Source: Alteromonas sp. BL110
GTDB lineage: Bacteria > Pseudomonadota > Gammaproteobacteria > Enterobacterales > Alteromonadaceae
DNA: 64,000 nucleotides
Direction: 5' to 3'
Assembly: GCF_003443615.1 (NCBI RefSeq)
Contig: NZ_CP031967.1
Location: 1,612,001-1,676,000, forward strand
A program made the translations under genes and the position numbers. Shown here piece by piece: positions 45,942 through 55,436 of this stretch. The stretch's first letter is position 1. Every line of letters begins with the position of its first letter. Below the pieces are notes generated by a model. The model saw only the letters and a list, made by a program, of their open reading frames with translations, made no database searches and had not been told where the DNA came from.

Positions 45942-48542
45942 ATGTCACAAGATTCGACGCAACATGAGTTGACAGAAGAAGAACTGCGCGAACTCATACC
46001 GCAGCTTCAACAACTCACCGATAAATATAAGCGCGCTGAACGTGTTCAGAAGGCGCTTTTTGATATTTCCGAATTAGCCAGCTCTGTAAGCCACCTTAAC
46101 CGCCTTTACTCCGCTATTCACGAAATCATTGCCGATTTCATGAACGCCGACAATTTCTTTGTTGCCTTTTACGAACCCGAAAGCAACGTTGTCGATTTTG
46201 CCTATTTTATTGATGAATTCGACGAACAAACCGTTCCTCAGCTTCCTGCTGAGGCTTTAATGGACGGTATGACCGGCTATATTCTTAGAACGGGCAATTA
46301 CCTTTTTTACAAACGCAACGAAGAAGAAATTTTTGCCTCTGAGCACGATATCAAGCTAGTAGGCTCACAGCCCTATGAACTTTTGGGCGTTCCCCTAAAA
46401 CGCGGTAGCCAAGTGATTGGCGCAATGGTAGTGCAGACTTATGATGAAGGCGTGCATTACAGCCAAGAAGATTTAGAAGTTCTGCTTTTTGTTTCCCAGC
46501 ATATCGTCACCACGGTAGATAGGGTAAAAAACAGAGAGCTTACCGAGCGCACCATACGAGAACGTACTCGCCAGCTTCGAAGAATTAACGACGACCTTCA
46601 AGAAGAAATTTTAGAGCGACAAAAAGTCGAGTCGTTACAGCAAGCGCTGTTTGAAATCTCTGAACTGGCGGCTAACCTAGAAGGCGACATGAACGCCTTT
46701 TACTCCAGCCTTCACGATATTCTTGCACGGCTTATTAGCGCCCCGAACTGCTACATAGCGATTCTCGATAAAGACAAAGAAATGCTGGAGTTTCCGTACT
46801 TCAGCGACACCAAGGAAAAAGAGATTAGTTCCAGACCGCTCGGTTTAGGGCTTACCGAATATGTATTACGTACGGGCCAAGCAGAGCTGGTAAACCCGCC
46901 AAAGGTGTTAGAACTGGCAGAGTCGGGAGACCTTGATGTGTCTGTCGCTCAGACCATGCTAAATAGCGCTAACTCTTGGCTTGGTTCGCCACTTGTTGTT
47001 GAAGGCGAGATAGCCGGGGTTATTGCGGTTCAAACTTATGGCAAGCTGGCAAAATACAATGCCCGCGACCAAGAGCTTCTGCGATTTGTTTCGCACCATA
47101 TTGCGGTAGCCATTGAGCGTAAGCGCAACACCGAGTCGATGCAGCGCTATAACATTGAGCTTGAAGAGCGTGTAAAAGAGCGTACTGCAGAGCTTAACCG
47201 CGCGAACAAGTTTCTAAAGCAGCAAATTGAAGAGCGTAAAGAAATTGAGCTTAAGCTAATTCACGACGCCCACCACGACTCGTTAACCGATTTACCCAAC
47301 CGCGCCATGTTCACAAGCCGCTTAGAGCTAGCGGTAGCCAGTAAGCAGCGTTACAGCGATAACTTATTTGCGGTGTTATTTATCGACTTAGACCGCTTTA
47401 AAGTTATTAACGACACGCTAGGGCACCATGCGGGTGACGAGTTCTTAATTGAGGTCGCAAGGCGCATTGCTCTGTGCATTCGCGGTCACGACTTACTAGC
47501 TCGCTTAGGGGGTGATGAGTTTGTTGTGCTGCTGGATAACTTTGAAGATGAAGCTGATGTTGAAGAAGTGGCTAGTCGCATCATTTCTTCAATTTCAGAG
47601 CCATTCTTACTGGATGGTCGCGAAATGTATTCCGGCGCCAGTGTAGGTATCGCCCACTTAGAAACTTATTATCGCAGCGCCGACGAAGTATTACGCGACG
47701 CTGACGCAGCAATGTATCAAGCAAAAACCCTTGGTCGTGGCCGCTACGTGATGTTTGATAAAAGCATGCGCGAAAGATTGATAGAAGAACTTGAGCTTGA
47801 AAATGAATTCAGACGTGCATTACGTGAAGAAGAGTTCGATTACTTTTTGCAGCCCGTTATTGATTTAAATGACAACAGCACGCTTTACAAAGAAATGTAT
47901 ATTCGTTGGTCTCACCCGGCCTATGGCAAAATAGCCCGGGAGCAGTTCAGACAAGTGGCTGAGCAGAGCGGCCTCACGCTGGACCTTGATTTATTTCAGC
48001 TCAACAAAGCATGTGCATTACTGAACCACTACAAAAATACCGATGAGCCTATCAACAAAATAGCGGTTAACGTGTCGATTAACCATTTACTACAAGCTTC
48101 TATGGTTAATCAAATGATAGATGTAATTGCAGCATCTAATATTACGCCAAGTCAGCTTGTGTTTGAATTTGATGAGAACGATTTGAACCGGCGTTCGCAG
48201 TTTATCTTACCGGCAATTAAAAAGCTTAAACGCGCTGGCGTAACGCTTGTTCTTGATAACTTTGGAAGCGGATTAGCCTCGTTAAGTTATCTATTTGCCT
48301 ACCCCTTCGACTTCATAAAGATTGATCACCGATTTGTAAAATCACTTCCGCGCTCCCAGCGTAACTTAAAGCTTATTCAATCGGTGATGCTTATTTCTGA
48401 ACATTTAAAGTTTCAGGTAATTGCAGAGGGAGTGGATTCCCAGGCCCAGCTTGATGCCCTGAGTGAAATTGAATGTTCATACGGTCAGGGCAAGATATTA
48501 AAGCACGCAAAAGTGCTTGATATGGCATTGTTAGCTGGCTAA
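45942..48542 (+). CDS. GAF-GAF-GGDEF-EAL protein with degenerate EAL
   Basis: The 866-residue cytoplasmic protein has two GAF sensor domains (about residues 40-195 and 235-395), a coiled coil, a GGDEF domain with an intact Gly-Gly-Asp-Glu-Phe near 523-527, and an EAL-like domain. In the EAL part Glu-Ala-Leu is replaced by Lys-Glu-Met, and the Asp-Asp-Phe-Gly motif is Asp-Asn-Phe-Gly, so phosphodiesterase activity is unlikely. It probably makes cyclic-di-GMP in response to a GAF ligand. Confidence 0.9.
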   Translation: MSQDSTQHELTEEELRELIPQLQQLTDKYKRAERVQKALFDISELASSVSHLNRLYSAIHEIIADFMNADNFFVAFYEPESNVVDFAYFIDEFDEQTVPQLPAEALMDGMTGYILRTGNYLFYKRNEEEIFASEHDIKLVGSQPYELLGVPLKRGSQVIGAMVVQTYDEGVHYSQEDLEVLLFVSQHIVTTVDRVKNRELTERTIRERTRQLRRINDDLQEEILERQKVESLQQALFEISELAANLEGDMNAFYSSLHDILARLISAPNCYIAILDKDKEMLEFPYFSDTKEKEISSRPLGLGLTEYVLRTGQAELVNPPKVLELAESGDLDVSVAQTMLNSANSWLGSPLVVEGEIAGVIAVQTYGKLAKYNARDQELLRFVSHHIAVAIERKRNTESMQRYNIELEERVKERTAELNRANKFLKQQIEERKEIELKLIHDAHHDSLTDLPNRAMFTSRLELAVASKQRYSDNLFAVLFIDLDRFKVINDTLGHHAGDEFLIEVARRIALCIRGHDLLARLGGDEFVVLLDNFEDEADVEEVASRIISSISEPFLLDGREMYSGASVGIAHLETYYRSADEVLRDADAAMYQAKTLGRGRYVMFDKSMRERLIEELELENEFRRALREEEFDYFLQPVIDLNDNSTLYKEMYIRWSHPAYGKIAREQFRQVAEQSGLTLDLDLFQLNKACALLNHYKNTDEPINKIAVNVSINHLLQASMVNQMIDVIAASNITPSQLVFEFDENDLNRRSQFILPAIKKLKRAGVTLVLDNFGSGLASLSYLFAYPFDFIKIDHRFVKSLPRSQRNLKLIQSVMLISEHLKFQVIAEGVDSQAQLDALSEIECSYGQGKILKHAKVLDMALLAG

Positions 48543-48573
48543 CAGTAAGTACTTACTTTCGCTTCTAACTATA

Positions 48574-50589
48574 CTATTTCTTCCCTAAAATACCTCTTAG
48601 GTTAGCAATACCCACCTGCGCTTTTTGCTGGCGCTCTTCTTTAGTCGCTTTCGGCTTTTGGTTTTCCCACTGCACATCATCGGTAGGTAGCTCGAATAGA
48701 AAGCGGCTTGGCTCTGGGTTAATCACTTCACCAAACTGACGGCGCTCTTTGGCAAGGCTAAACACCAGCTCACGCTGAGCTCGTGTTATACCCACATAAG
48801 CAAGTCGACGCTCTTCTTCTACGTTATCTTCATCAATACTGCTTTGGTGGGGAAGTAACCCCTCTTCCATGCCCACTAAGAACACAATGGGAAACTCTAG
48901 ACCTTTTGAGGCATGCAGGGTCATTAACTGAACTTGGTCCCCTTCCCCGTCGTCTTCGCCGCGCTCCATCATGTCGCGCAGAATTAAGCGGTTCACTACT
49001 TCGGTTAAGGTCATGGGTTGGTCTAGGTCGTTGCCTTCCAGCATGTCGTTAACCCAGCCGAACAAGGTACTTACGTTGGCCATAGCCATTTCAGCTGCTT
49101 TGGGGCTGGCGCTGGTTTCATAAAGCCATTCTTCATAACCCATGGTGCGGATCATGCTGCGCACTGCATCAGCAGTGTTCCCGCGCTCTGCGTTGTCCGA
49201 CAGCTCAACTACCCAACGGGCAAAGGTCGATACGGAATGAAAGGCTTTATCAGGCAACACGCTATTTAAATTAGGGTGGGTAGCCGCTTCAAACATAGAC
49301 ACGCCCAAACTATTAGCAAAGTTGCCTAGTTTTTCTAGCGTAGCGCGGCCTATACCGCGCCCTGGCGTGTTAATGATACGAAGCAAGGCATTATCATCAT
49401 CTTGATTCACTAATAGCCGTAGATAGGCCATGATGTCTTTCACTTCGGCACGACCAAAGAACGACATGCCACCGCTTATTTTGTAAGGGATGCGGTTACT
49501 CATTAACAGCTTTTCAAAAATACGGCTTTGGTGATTTCCACGATACAAAATAGCGTAGTCTTTAAACTGAGTACGGTTCATGAACTTATGCGCCAGCAGC
49601 TCTGCCACCACTCGCTCACCTTCATGCTCTTCGTTCTTTGCCTCTATCACTTTAAGCGGCTCGCCGTACTGCAGCTCTGAGAAGAGGGTTTTATCAAACA
49701 AGTGCGGGTTGTTCTGAATAAGTATATTCGCGCAATGCAGAATACGCCCTGACGAGCGGTAGTTTTGCTGCAGCTTAATCACGTTTAATCGAGGGAAATC
49801 TTCTTGCAGCAAATGTAGGTTTTGCGGCTTCGCACCTCGCCATGAGTAAATAGACTGGTCGTCATCGCCAACCACGGTAAAGCGTGCGCGCTCGCCTACT
49901 AATAACTTTACTAACTCGTATTGACTGGTGTTGGTATCTTGGTATTCATCCACCAGCAAATAGCGAATTTTACTTTGCCATTTTGCTCTTATTGCTTCGC
50001 TACTTTTTAGAAGCAGTGTGGGAAGCAGAATAAGGTCGTCAAAATCTAGTGCATTATAGGCTTTTAGGTTGTCTTGGTAGCGCTTGTAGGCTTCTGCAAA
50101 TTCTCGTTCGCCCGTGCTGGTTGCCGACTTTAATAACGCATCGGGCAGAATAAGGTCGTTTTTCCAGTTCGAAATGCAGCTTTGCAGTAGCTGAAGCTGA
50201 TCTTTATCGCCATCTAGGGTGTCAGAGGTTAAGTCGTTAAGCAGGGCAAACGAGTCTTTGTCATCGAACAGTGAGAACCCCGGTTTTAAGCCTAAGTCTT
50301 TTACATGGGCTTTAATAATGGTTAAACCCATGGTGTGAAAGGTAGATACCTTTAACCCTCGCGCCTCTGGTTTACCCAGGGTCTGCGCCACACGTTCTTT
50401 CATTTCACGTGCTGCTTTGTTGGTAAAGGTTACCGCTGCAATATAGCGTGCTGGCATATCGCAGTTTCTAACTAAATGAGCAATTTTGTTGGTAATTACA
50501 CGAGTTTTACCACTGCCCGCCCCTGCTAGCACCAAACATGGGCCAGACACATAGGTTACGGCAGATTCTTGAGCTTCATTTAGTTTCAT
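48574..50589 (-). CDS. rep: ATP-dependent DNA helicase Rep
   Basis: Rep is a 3'-5' helicase that helps replication forks. The 671-residue protein has the UvrD/Rep motifs: [30 protein letters not shown], and [12 protein letters not shown]. Length and C-terminus fit Rep rather than UvrD. Confidence 0.95.
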   Translation of the reverse strand: MKLNEAQESAVTYVSGPCLVLAGAGSGKTRVITNKIAHLVRNCDMPARYIAAVTFTNKAAREMKERVAQTLGKPEARGLKVSTFHTMGLTIIKAHVKDLGLKPGFSLFDDKDSFALLNDLTSDTLDGDKDQLQLLQSCISNWKNDLILPDALLKSATSTGEREFAEAYKRYQDNLKAYNALDFDDLILLPTLLLKSSEAIRAKWQSKIRYLLVDEYQDTNTSQYELVKLLVGERARFTVVGDDDQSIYSWRGAKPQNLHLLQEDFPRLNVIKLQQNYRSSGRILHCANILIQNNPHLFDKTLFSELQYGEPLKVIEAKNEEHEGERVVAELLAHKFMNRTQFKDYAILYRGNHQSRIFEKLLMSNRIPYKISGGMSFFGRAEVKDIMAYLRLLVNQDDDNALLRIINTPGRGIGRATLEKLGNFANSLGVSMFEAATHPNLNSVLPDKAFHSVSTFARWVVELSDNAERGNTADAVRSMIRTMGYEEWLYETSASPKAAEMAMANVSTLFGWVNDMLEGNDLDQPMTLTEVVNRLILRDMMERGEDDGEGDQVQLMTLHASKGLEFPIVFLVGMEEGLLPHQSSIDEDNVEEERRLAYVGITRAQRELVFSLAKERRQFGEVINPEPSRFLFELPTDDVQWENQKPKATKEERQQKAQVGIANLRGILGKK

Positions 50590-50700
50590 TTAATTCCTAA
50601 AACAACGTACATTTGGGCGTAACACGGTTTTCATTGCATGTCGCGACGATACCGATAGAATAGCTTTCATATTTTGAGCTGCGCATTATAAGGGAATTCC

Positions 50701-50952
50701 ATGTTGGATCCGAAGAAACTCGAAGATTTAGCGAAACAAATTGCTGATGCCGTACCACCAGGCGTTAAAAATATGGCTGAAGAAGCAGAAGGCCGAGTGA
50801 AAACAGTATTGCAGTCGCAGCTGTCGAAACTTGATTTAGTGACTCGCGAAGAGTTCGATATTCAAAGCCAAGTGCTTATTCGCACTCGCGAAAAGCTAGA
50901 CGCTATGGAAAGTCGCATTGCCGAGCTTGAAGCGAAACTAGCAGAAAAGTAG
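50701..50952 (+). CDS. ubiK: Ubiquinone biosynthesis accessory factor UbiK
   Basis: The 83-residue protein matches UbiK (YqiC, BMFP family), with a C-terminal coiled coil (Met-Glu-Ser-Arg-Ile-Ala-Glu-Leu-Glu-Ala-Lys-Leu). It assists the Ubi enzymes at the membrane. It is divergent from rep and followed by a strong terminator. Confidence 0.93.
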   Translation: MLDPKKLEDLAKQIADAVPPGVKNMAEEAEGRVKTVLQSQLSKLDLVTREEFDIQSQVLIRTREKLDAMESRIAELEAKLAEK

Positions 50953-50976
50953 TTGTTCACAGCTTATAGAAAACTC

Positions 50977-51001
50977 AAAGCGCCTTCATGGCGCTTTTTT
51001 T
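50977..51001 (+). terminator. Rho-independent terminator after ubiK
   Basis: AAAGCGCC (50977-50984) and GGCGCTTT (50990-50997) form a perfect 8-base stem with a 5-base loop and run into a T stretch. Confidence 0.9.
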
Positions 51002-51064
51002 ATTGAAACCGATAAAATAAAGAATGCTCTTCTGTCTTTGCAAAAGCGCAGAACAAAAGAAACG

Positions 51065-51370
51065 TTACATCAAGATCTCTAAACCTTTCTGCTCAACAAG
51101 GCTCAGAAGCTTTAAAGAAGTACCTCGTGGCTTTTTGTTACCCTGCTCCCACTGCTTGATTGTAGATGGCGTAATATTTAAATAGGCAGCAAAAACAGCT
51201 TGGCTTACTCTTGCTTTTTCACGTATCGCTTTTATCCGCTGTCCATCATATTGCTTGAGTTTGGGTAAACATAATGCATCAAACTTATGCATAGTCTGCT
51301 TATCCATTACTCCGGCTTCGCTTAAATCTTTTGCAGTACTATGTACTACATCTAAAATGCTTTCTTTCAT
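51065..51370 (-). CDS. Antitoxin, XRE-type (NadS-like)
   Basis: The 101-residue protein has a C-terminal helix-turn-helix (Ala-Arg-Val-Ser-Gln-Ala-Val-Phe-Ala-Ala-Tyr-Leu-Asn-Ile-Thr-Pro-Ser-Thr-Ile) and the layout of NadS-type antitoxins paired with RelE-like toxins. It starts one base after the toxin frame ends, as usual for such pairs. It appears intact, while its toxin is broken. Confidence 0.85.
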   Translation of the reverse strand: MKESILDVVHSTAKDLSEAGVMDKQTMHKFDALCLPKLKQYDGQRIKAIREKARVSQAVFAAYLNITPSTIKQWEQGNKKPRGTSLKLLSLVEQKGLEILM

Positions 51371-51371
51371 G

Positions 51372-51746
51372 TTATCTCACCTCTTCAATACTACCCGAAT
51401 CAATAGCTTTCTTAAGCTTTTCCTCGCTGTAGTTCAGTAGCTCTTTAGCTAAGAGTTTTAAAGACTTCATCTCTTTAACACTAATGTTAGAGCGGGTGCT
51501 TTTGGAAAAGCCGTAAATAAAAAAGGCTTTATTATCCACTTGAAAAGCTATGAGGGTTCTTAAACTTCTGCTTTTGCCTTGCCCCAAAAGAGGTACTCGC
51601 TTTTTATATACGTTTGCACCTAAATCGGCGTCAACTAATCCCTGTTACATTTCTGCGATTGCTAATTTTAGCAAGCTGTCTGATAAACCTTCCTTACTCG
51701 CCCACCTCTTGAACCACTTCAATTTATATATGCGTATAGATTCCAT
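51372..51746 (-). pseudogene. RelE-like toxin with an in-frame stop
   Basis: From ATG 51746 the frame reads Met-Glu-Ser-Ile-Arg-Ile-Tyr-Lys, as in the RelE-type toxins paired with NadS. It meets TAA at 51647-51645 (codon 34), then continues in the same frame (Gln-Gly-Leu-Val-Asp-Ala-Asp-Leu-Gly) to the normal end at 51372. Relatives have Glu or a similar residue at that place, so a GAA-to-TAA change is the simplest cause. The toxin is therefore probably dead; a shorter product from an internal start near 51587 would lack the N-terminal part. Confidence 0.8.
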
Positions 51747-51909
51747 TCGACACCTAAAGTATAACACTTAGTAGCATATTTTGTGCACGACTTTAAAAAC
51801 ATTTAGTGAGTCAAGCGCGTGCCTATAAAAGCGAGTAAATACTTTAGACTGGCTATAAATAAGTTATAAGGGGACATTGGTACAGGTTGAAGTTTGCTGT
51901 TGGTAAGTT

Positions 51910-52770
51910 TTACCTTACCAAATAAAAATGCAGCGCCGTTCCAAGCGTAATGGCTAAGCCAATGTAGTGGTTTTCAATAAACGCGGTGAAACAGCCTTCA
52001 CGCTGGCGGCGTTTAATAAGTTGATATTGACGCACGCATAGCAAAGCAGAAAACAGCACGGCTGTGTAGTAAGGCCATGTCGCATTGATTGTTAAGCCTA
52101 TACACCACAGAATAGTTAGCGCGCAGGCTTGCAACAACATTACAATTACCACGTCGTTTTTACCGAACAATATAGCGGTAGATTTAACACCTATTTGCAA
52201 ATCGTCGTCGCGGTCTACCATGGCGTACATAGTGTCGTACGCTACTGTCCATAGTAAGTTAGCAATAAACAACCACCAAGCGTACGTTGGTACAGTTTCT
52301 AGCACGGCCATAAAAGCCATGGGAATGGCCCAGCCAAATGCCGCGCCTAATACCACCTGCGGCAAGTGGGTATAGCGCTTCATAAAGGGGTAACTTGCTG
52401 CAAGTAGAAGTGCTACGACAGATAATGCGATAGTTTGCCAGTTAAGAAACAGCACTAATATAAACGCGATGGCGATTAGTGTGCCAAATAACTGCAGCGC
52501 TTGTTTAGGTTTAACTTCACCGGTTGCCAACGGACGCTGTGTTGTGCGCTTTACGCGCCCGTCCACCTTTCTGTCGGCATAGTCGTTGATAACGCAGCCT
52601 GCTGAACGCATAACGACTACGCCTGCCACAAAGATAAGCATAATACCTAAAGGCGGGAAACCTTGCGCCGCCATTAGCAGTGCCCACAATGTAGGCCACA
52701 GCAGTAAATAAATACCCACGGGCTTGTCTAGGCGCATAAGTCGCGCGTATGCATTCCAATTGTGTTTCAT
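51910..52770 (-). CDS. ubiA: 4-hydroxybenzoate octaprenyltransferase UbiA
   Basis: UbiA attaches the polyprenyl tail to 4-hydroxybenzoate in ubiquinone synthesis. The 286-residue membrane protein has the prenyltransferase motifs Asn-Asp-Tyr-Ala-Asp-Arg-Lys-Val-Asp (about 62-70) and Tyr-Ala-Met-Val-Asp-Arg-Asp-Asp-Asp. It overlaps ubiC by 4 bases. Confidence 0.96.
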   Translation of the reverse strand: MKHNWNAYARLMRLDKPVGIYLLLWPTLWALLMAAQGFPPLGIMLIFVAGVVVMRSAGCVINDYADRKVDGRVKRTTQRPLATGEVKPKQALQLFGTLIAIAFILVLFLNWQTIALSVVALLLAASYPFMKRYTHLPQVVLGAAFGWAIPMAFMAVLETVPTYAWWLFIANLLWTVAYDTMYAMVDRDDDLQIGVKSTAILFGKNDVVIVMLLQACALTILWCIGLTINATWPYYTAVLFSALLCVRQYQLIKRRQREGCFTAFIENHYIGLAITLGTALHFYLVR

Positions 52771-53381
52771 AATTGTTGTTCGCTTTCCTTTTCGCTTGTC
52801 GCTAACTGACCGTAAACCGGAGAATGTGGAAGAAAAACTTCTGCCACTATCATGCTGTAGTTATCCAACGTAAACAACGAGCGTCTTCCCCATAAGGTTT
52901 GGTTACTGTTAATGCCAAACTGGAAAGCTTGGGCAGTACACAATTGAAATTCTGAGCGGGTGAACCGTGAGTCGTTAAACAAGCGTTTTCCCAGCGGCTC
53001 GCATCCTAAGTCAGAAAGCTCTCTGTCTACAAATGCTTGAGGGATAATAGAGCGTGCAAACACCCAGGGCTGATGGTTACCGCACAGCAGAATTTCGCGG
53101 GCTTGATAGCTGGTTTTGCCGTTACTGTGTAAAAGCGATAGCTCGTTGTCGTGAGGAATTTGCGCGCGCTGCCCAATAAGCTCCAGTGAAAAATGGTCGC
53201 TTAAGGATTGCACTCGCTCGGTTAATGACCCTGTGTCTAACAACCAGTTTTTAAGCTGCGCATTAGGAATTGTGATGCCAGAAGGTGCTTGCCAGTCAAC
53301 CGCCAAACCCACTGGAAAAGTGGCATTAAAACTCACACGAAAAGCCCGAATAATGAATCTGTTAGTATGATAACACGTCAT
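52767..53381 (-). CDS. ubiC: Chorismate lyase UbiC
   Basis: UbiC turns chorismate into 4-hydroxybenzoate and pyruvate, the substrate for UbiA. The 204-residue protein has the family motifs Trp-Leu-Leu-Asp-Thr-Gly-Ser-Leu-Thr-Glu-Arg, Ala-Arg-Ser-Ile-Ile-Pro and Leu-Gly-x-x-Leu-Phe. A GTG about 45 bases downstream is an alternative start and would give a more usual length. Confidence 0.93.
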   Translation of the reverse strand: MTCYHTNRFIIRAFRVSFNATFPVGLAVDWQAPSGITIPNAQLKNWLLDTGSLTERVQSLSDHFSLELIGQRAQIPHDNELSLLHSNGKTSYQAREILLCGNHQPWVFARSIIPQAFVDRELSDLGCEPLGKRLFNDSRFTRSEFQLCTAQAFQFGINSNQTLWGRRSLFTLDNYSMIVAEVFLPHSPVYGQLATSEKESEQQL

Positions 53382-53484
53382 GTGAGAATATTTTCACTTG
53401 GTTAAACTTTTGCAGTAGTGTGTTTGATCAGAGATTTGCTACACTACCAAGTGAATTTATTACTTTGGTGTTTCGGACTCCACT

Positions 53485-53898
53485 ATGTTTAAGTCACTAG
53501 TTTTACGTGTTTTTGCGGTTAGTTTTTTTGTTTTAGGGTGCAATTCAGCGCTGGCGCAAGATAAAGCCAATTATGCTTATTTGGGCTTAGAGCCAGAGAT
53601 TGTTACCAACTATATTAGCGACAGCGCGCAGAAGCTAGGTTATGTTCGCGTGTCGGTAGAGTTGATGATTAATGATGTGAACCAACTGGAAATTGCCGAG
53701 CACCATATGCCGCTGCTACGCTCTACCGCCATTGAAATTTTCGGGCAGCAGCCCGCAGAAAAAGTAAAATCGCTAACTGGTCGTGAAGATATTCGCCGCG
53801 CGATTTTAAAAGCGCTTCAAGAGCACATGAAACAAGAAACCGGTGGTGAAGTAATTAAGAACGTTATTTTTACTAAGTATTTATACCAGGGTGCTTAA
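53485..53898 (+). CDS. FliL-like flagellar basal-body-associated protein
   Basis: The 137-residue protein has an N-terminal signal/anchor and a FliL-like domain (Tyr-Leu-Gly-Leu-Glu-Pro-Glu-Ile-Val-Thr-Asn-Tyr, Leu-Arg-Ser-Thr-Ala-Ile-Glu-Ile-Phe). A second FliL copy near ubiC is common in related bacteria. It is divergent from ubiC. Role at the flagellar motor is inferred; it is outside a flagellar operon. Confidence 0.85.
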   Translation: MFKSLVLRVFAVSFFVLGCNSALAQDKANYAYLGLEPEIVTNYISDSAQKLGYVRVSVELMINDVNQLEIAEHHMPLLRSTAIEIFGQQPAEKVKSLTGREDIRRAILKALQEHMKQETGGEVIKNVIFTKYLYQGA

Positions 53899-53930
53899 GC
53901 AGTATAACCGCCGCCGAAGCTACTAAAAAA

Positions 53931-53960
53931 GCGAGCTTTTAACGAGCTCGCTTTTTTTTT
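53931..53960 (+). terminator. Rho-independent terminator after the FliL-like gene
   Basis: GCGAGCT (53931-53937) and AGCTCGC (53945-53951) form a perfect stem with a 7-base loop, flanked by A and followed by about nine T. Confidence 0.9.
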
Positions 53961-54103
53961 CTATAGCAGCTTTACCGTATTTCATTAGCGTGTAATACGC
54001 TAATCCTCTCGGTAAGCGCGACCTGCAATCCCATCCCATACACTGCAATACTAGACGCTTTAGTACCTTTTTAAGTTAAGCTAAGACCTGCGCTGGCTAG
54101 CTA

Positions 54104-54967
54104 CTAACGCTTAGCAGAACCCAAGCTTAGTATGGCGGCAAGTAAGCAGCCTGAAATAAGCCCGGCTGTATGCGCAGCATTCGCCATGCTTACCCAAAGT
54201 ATGTCGGCATAGCCAATTACCAACCAAACAAGCATAAAGCCAACAATAGAGTTTGGCAGCGATAAGCCCCAACTAGGGCGCAGCCAACCTAGCCACCACA
54301 CGAAGCCCATCACGGCATATACCACACCAGATAGGCCCCCGAATAAGAATAGGTTACCTTGTACAGGGTCGCTAAATAGCGCTTGTGCGGCATTTGAAAC
54401 CGTCGCTGAAACGAGAAAAACAATAAGCAACATGCTTATGCCCAATGTACGTTCAATTTTGGCCCCCAGCATGCCCCACCACAATAAATTGAATATGATG
54501 TGAAGTGCCGAGAAATGGATGAACGCTGGGCCAAGCAGCCGCCACCATTCGTGATTTTGTAACAACACAGAAAACGGCTGCATCAATAAGTGCTGTGCAA
54601 TGGGGGCAAATAACCCAAATAAAGACAATAGGTACACCGCTGCGCACAGCACAAACACCACAGAGGTAAACGGTGCCTTAACAGCATCAGACATTATTTT
54701 GCTTAACGAAAAGCCGCTACCTGATGGGGCCAGATGCACGTTCTTCCCACTGTCCCATGCAGCTTGCTGATATTTAGGGTTCGTTGGATTTGCTAAAAAA
54801 TCTTCTGCGATAACTTTTGCGCGGTCAATATGCTCATTGTTATCCAGCACAACCACAAACTCTTTTTCGTGCTGTACTACATTAGCGTTGATATGCTGAC
54901 TAGTTAAATAGTTGGCGAGAAGGTGCGCTGGACTTTGCTGATTAAACGCAATTAAAGGATGACCCAT
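54104..54967 (-). CDS. glpG: Rhomboid protease GlpG
   Basis: GlpG is an intramembrane serine protease. The 287-residue protein has an N-terminal cytoplasmic domain, about six membrane segments, the catalytic Ser in Gly-Gly-Leu-Ser-Gly-Val-Val-Tyr and the His in Ala-Asn-Ala-Ala-His-Thr-Ala-Gly. A terminator separates it from glpE upstream. Confidence 0.94.
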   Translation of the reverse strand: MGHPLIAFNQQSPAHLLANYLTSQHINANVVQHEKEFVVVLDNNEHIDRAKVIAEDFLANPTNPKYQQAAWDSGKNVHLAPSGSGFSLSKIMSDAVKAPFTSVVFVLCAAVYLLSLFGLFAPIAQHLLMQPFSVLLQNHEWWRLLGPAFIHFSALHIIFNLLWWGMLGAKIERTLGISMLLIVFLVSATVSNAAQALFSDPVQGNLFLFGGLSGVVYAVMGFVWWLGWLRPSWGLSLPNSIVGFMLVWLVIGYADILWVSMANAAHTAGLISGCLLAAILSLGSAKR

Positions 54968-55090
54968 AAGCTAGTTGTTACCCCAAAAGCAAAAAGAGTG
55001 TGAAGCGATAAAGATGTGCGAGAACGTGGAATCCTAGCTCTCGTCACTGACTCTTTATACTGAAATAGTGAAAGACCTGCAAAACATAAA

Positions 55091-55117
55091 ATAAAGGTGC
55101 ACATTGTGCACCTTTAT
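55091..55117 (-). terminator. Terminator after glpE
   Basis: ATAAAGGTGCAC and GTGCACCTTTAT (55091-55102, 55106-55117) form a perfect 12-base stem with a 3-base loop and T-rich sequence beyond on the minus strand. Confidence 0.8.
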
Positions 55118-55124
55118 AAAATCG

Positions 55125-55436
55125 CTATTCGGTTACTACTGGGTTCGCCTGTCGCCACGCTTCAAAGCCCCCGTCCATACTGTAAACGGTCTCAAAACCT
55201 TGCTGAGCAATCACTTGCGCAGCCTGCTGGCTGCTTACGCCGTGGTAACACACTACAACAACGGGGATATCTTTAGGTGTTTGATCTATAAACGCCCCAA
55301 AGTTATCGTTGTTAAGCGGTGCCGCATTGGGCATATGGCCATTAGCAAACGATTGAGGATCGCGAATATCCACAATAGTTACGTCGCCTTGAAAATTAGC
55401 CACGTCGTTTACGCTAATGTGTGAGAATGTTGTCAT
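55125..55436 (-). CDS. glpE: Thiosulfate sulfurtransferase GlpE
   Basis: The 103-residue rhodanese domain has the active-site Cys in Val-Val-Val-Cys-Tyr-His-Gly-Val-Ser-Ser. It moves sulfur from thiosulfate to cyanide or another acceptor. ATG 55436 overlaps the tdh stop by one base (TAATG), so it is coupled to tdh; an in-frame ATG three codons further upstream (55445) is an alternative start. Confidence 0.92.
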   Translation of the reverse strand: MTTFSHISVNDVANFQGDVTIVDIRDPQSFANGHMPNAAPLNNDNFGAFIDQTPKDIPVVVVCYHGVSSQQAAQVIAQQGFETVYSMDGGFEAWRQANPVVTE

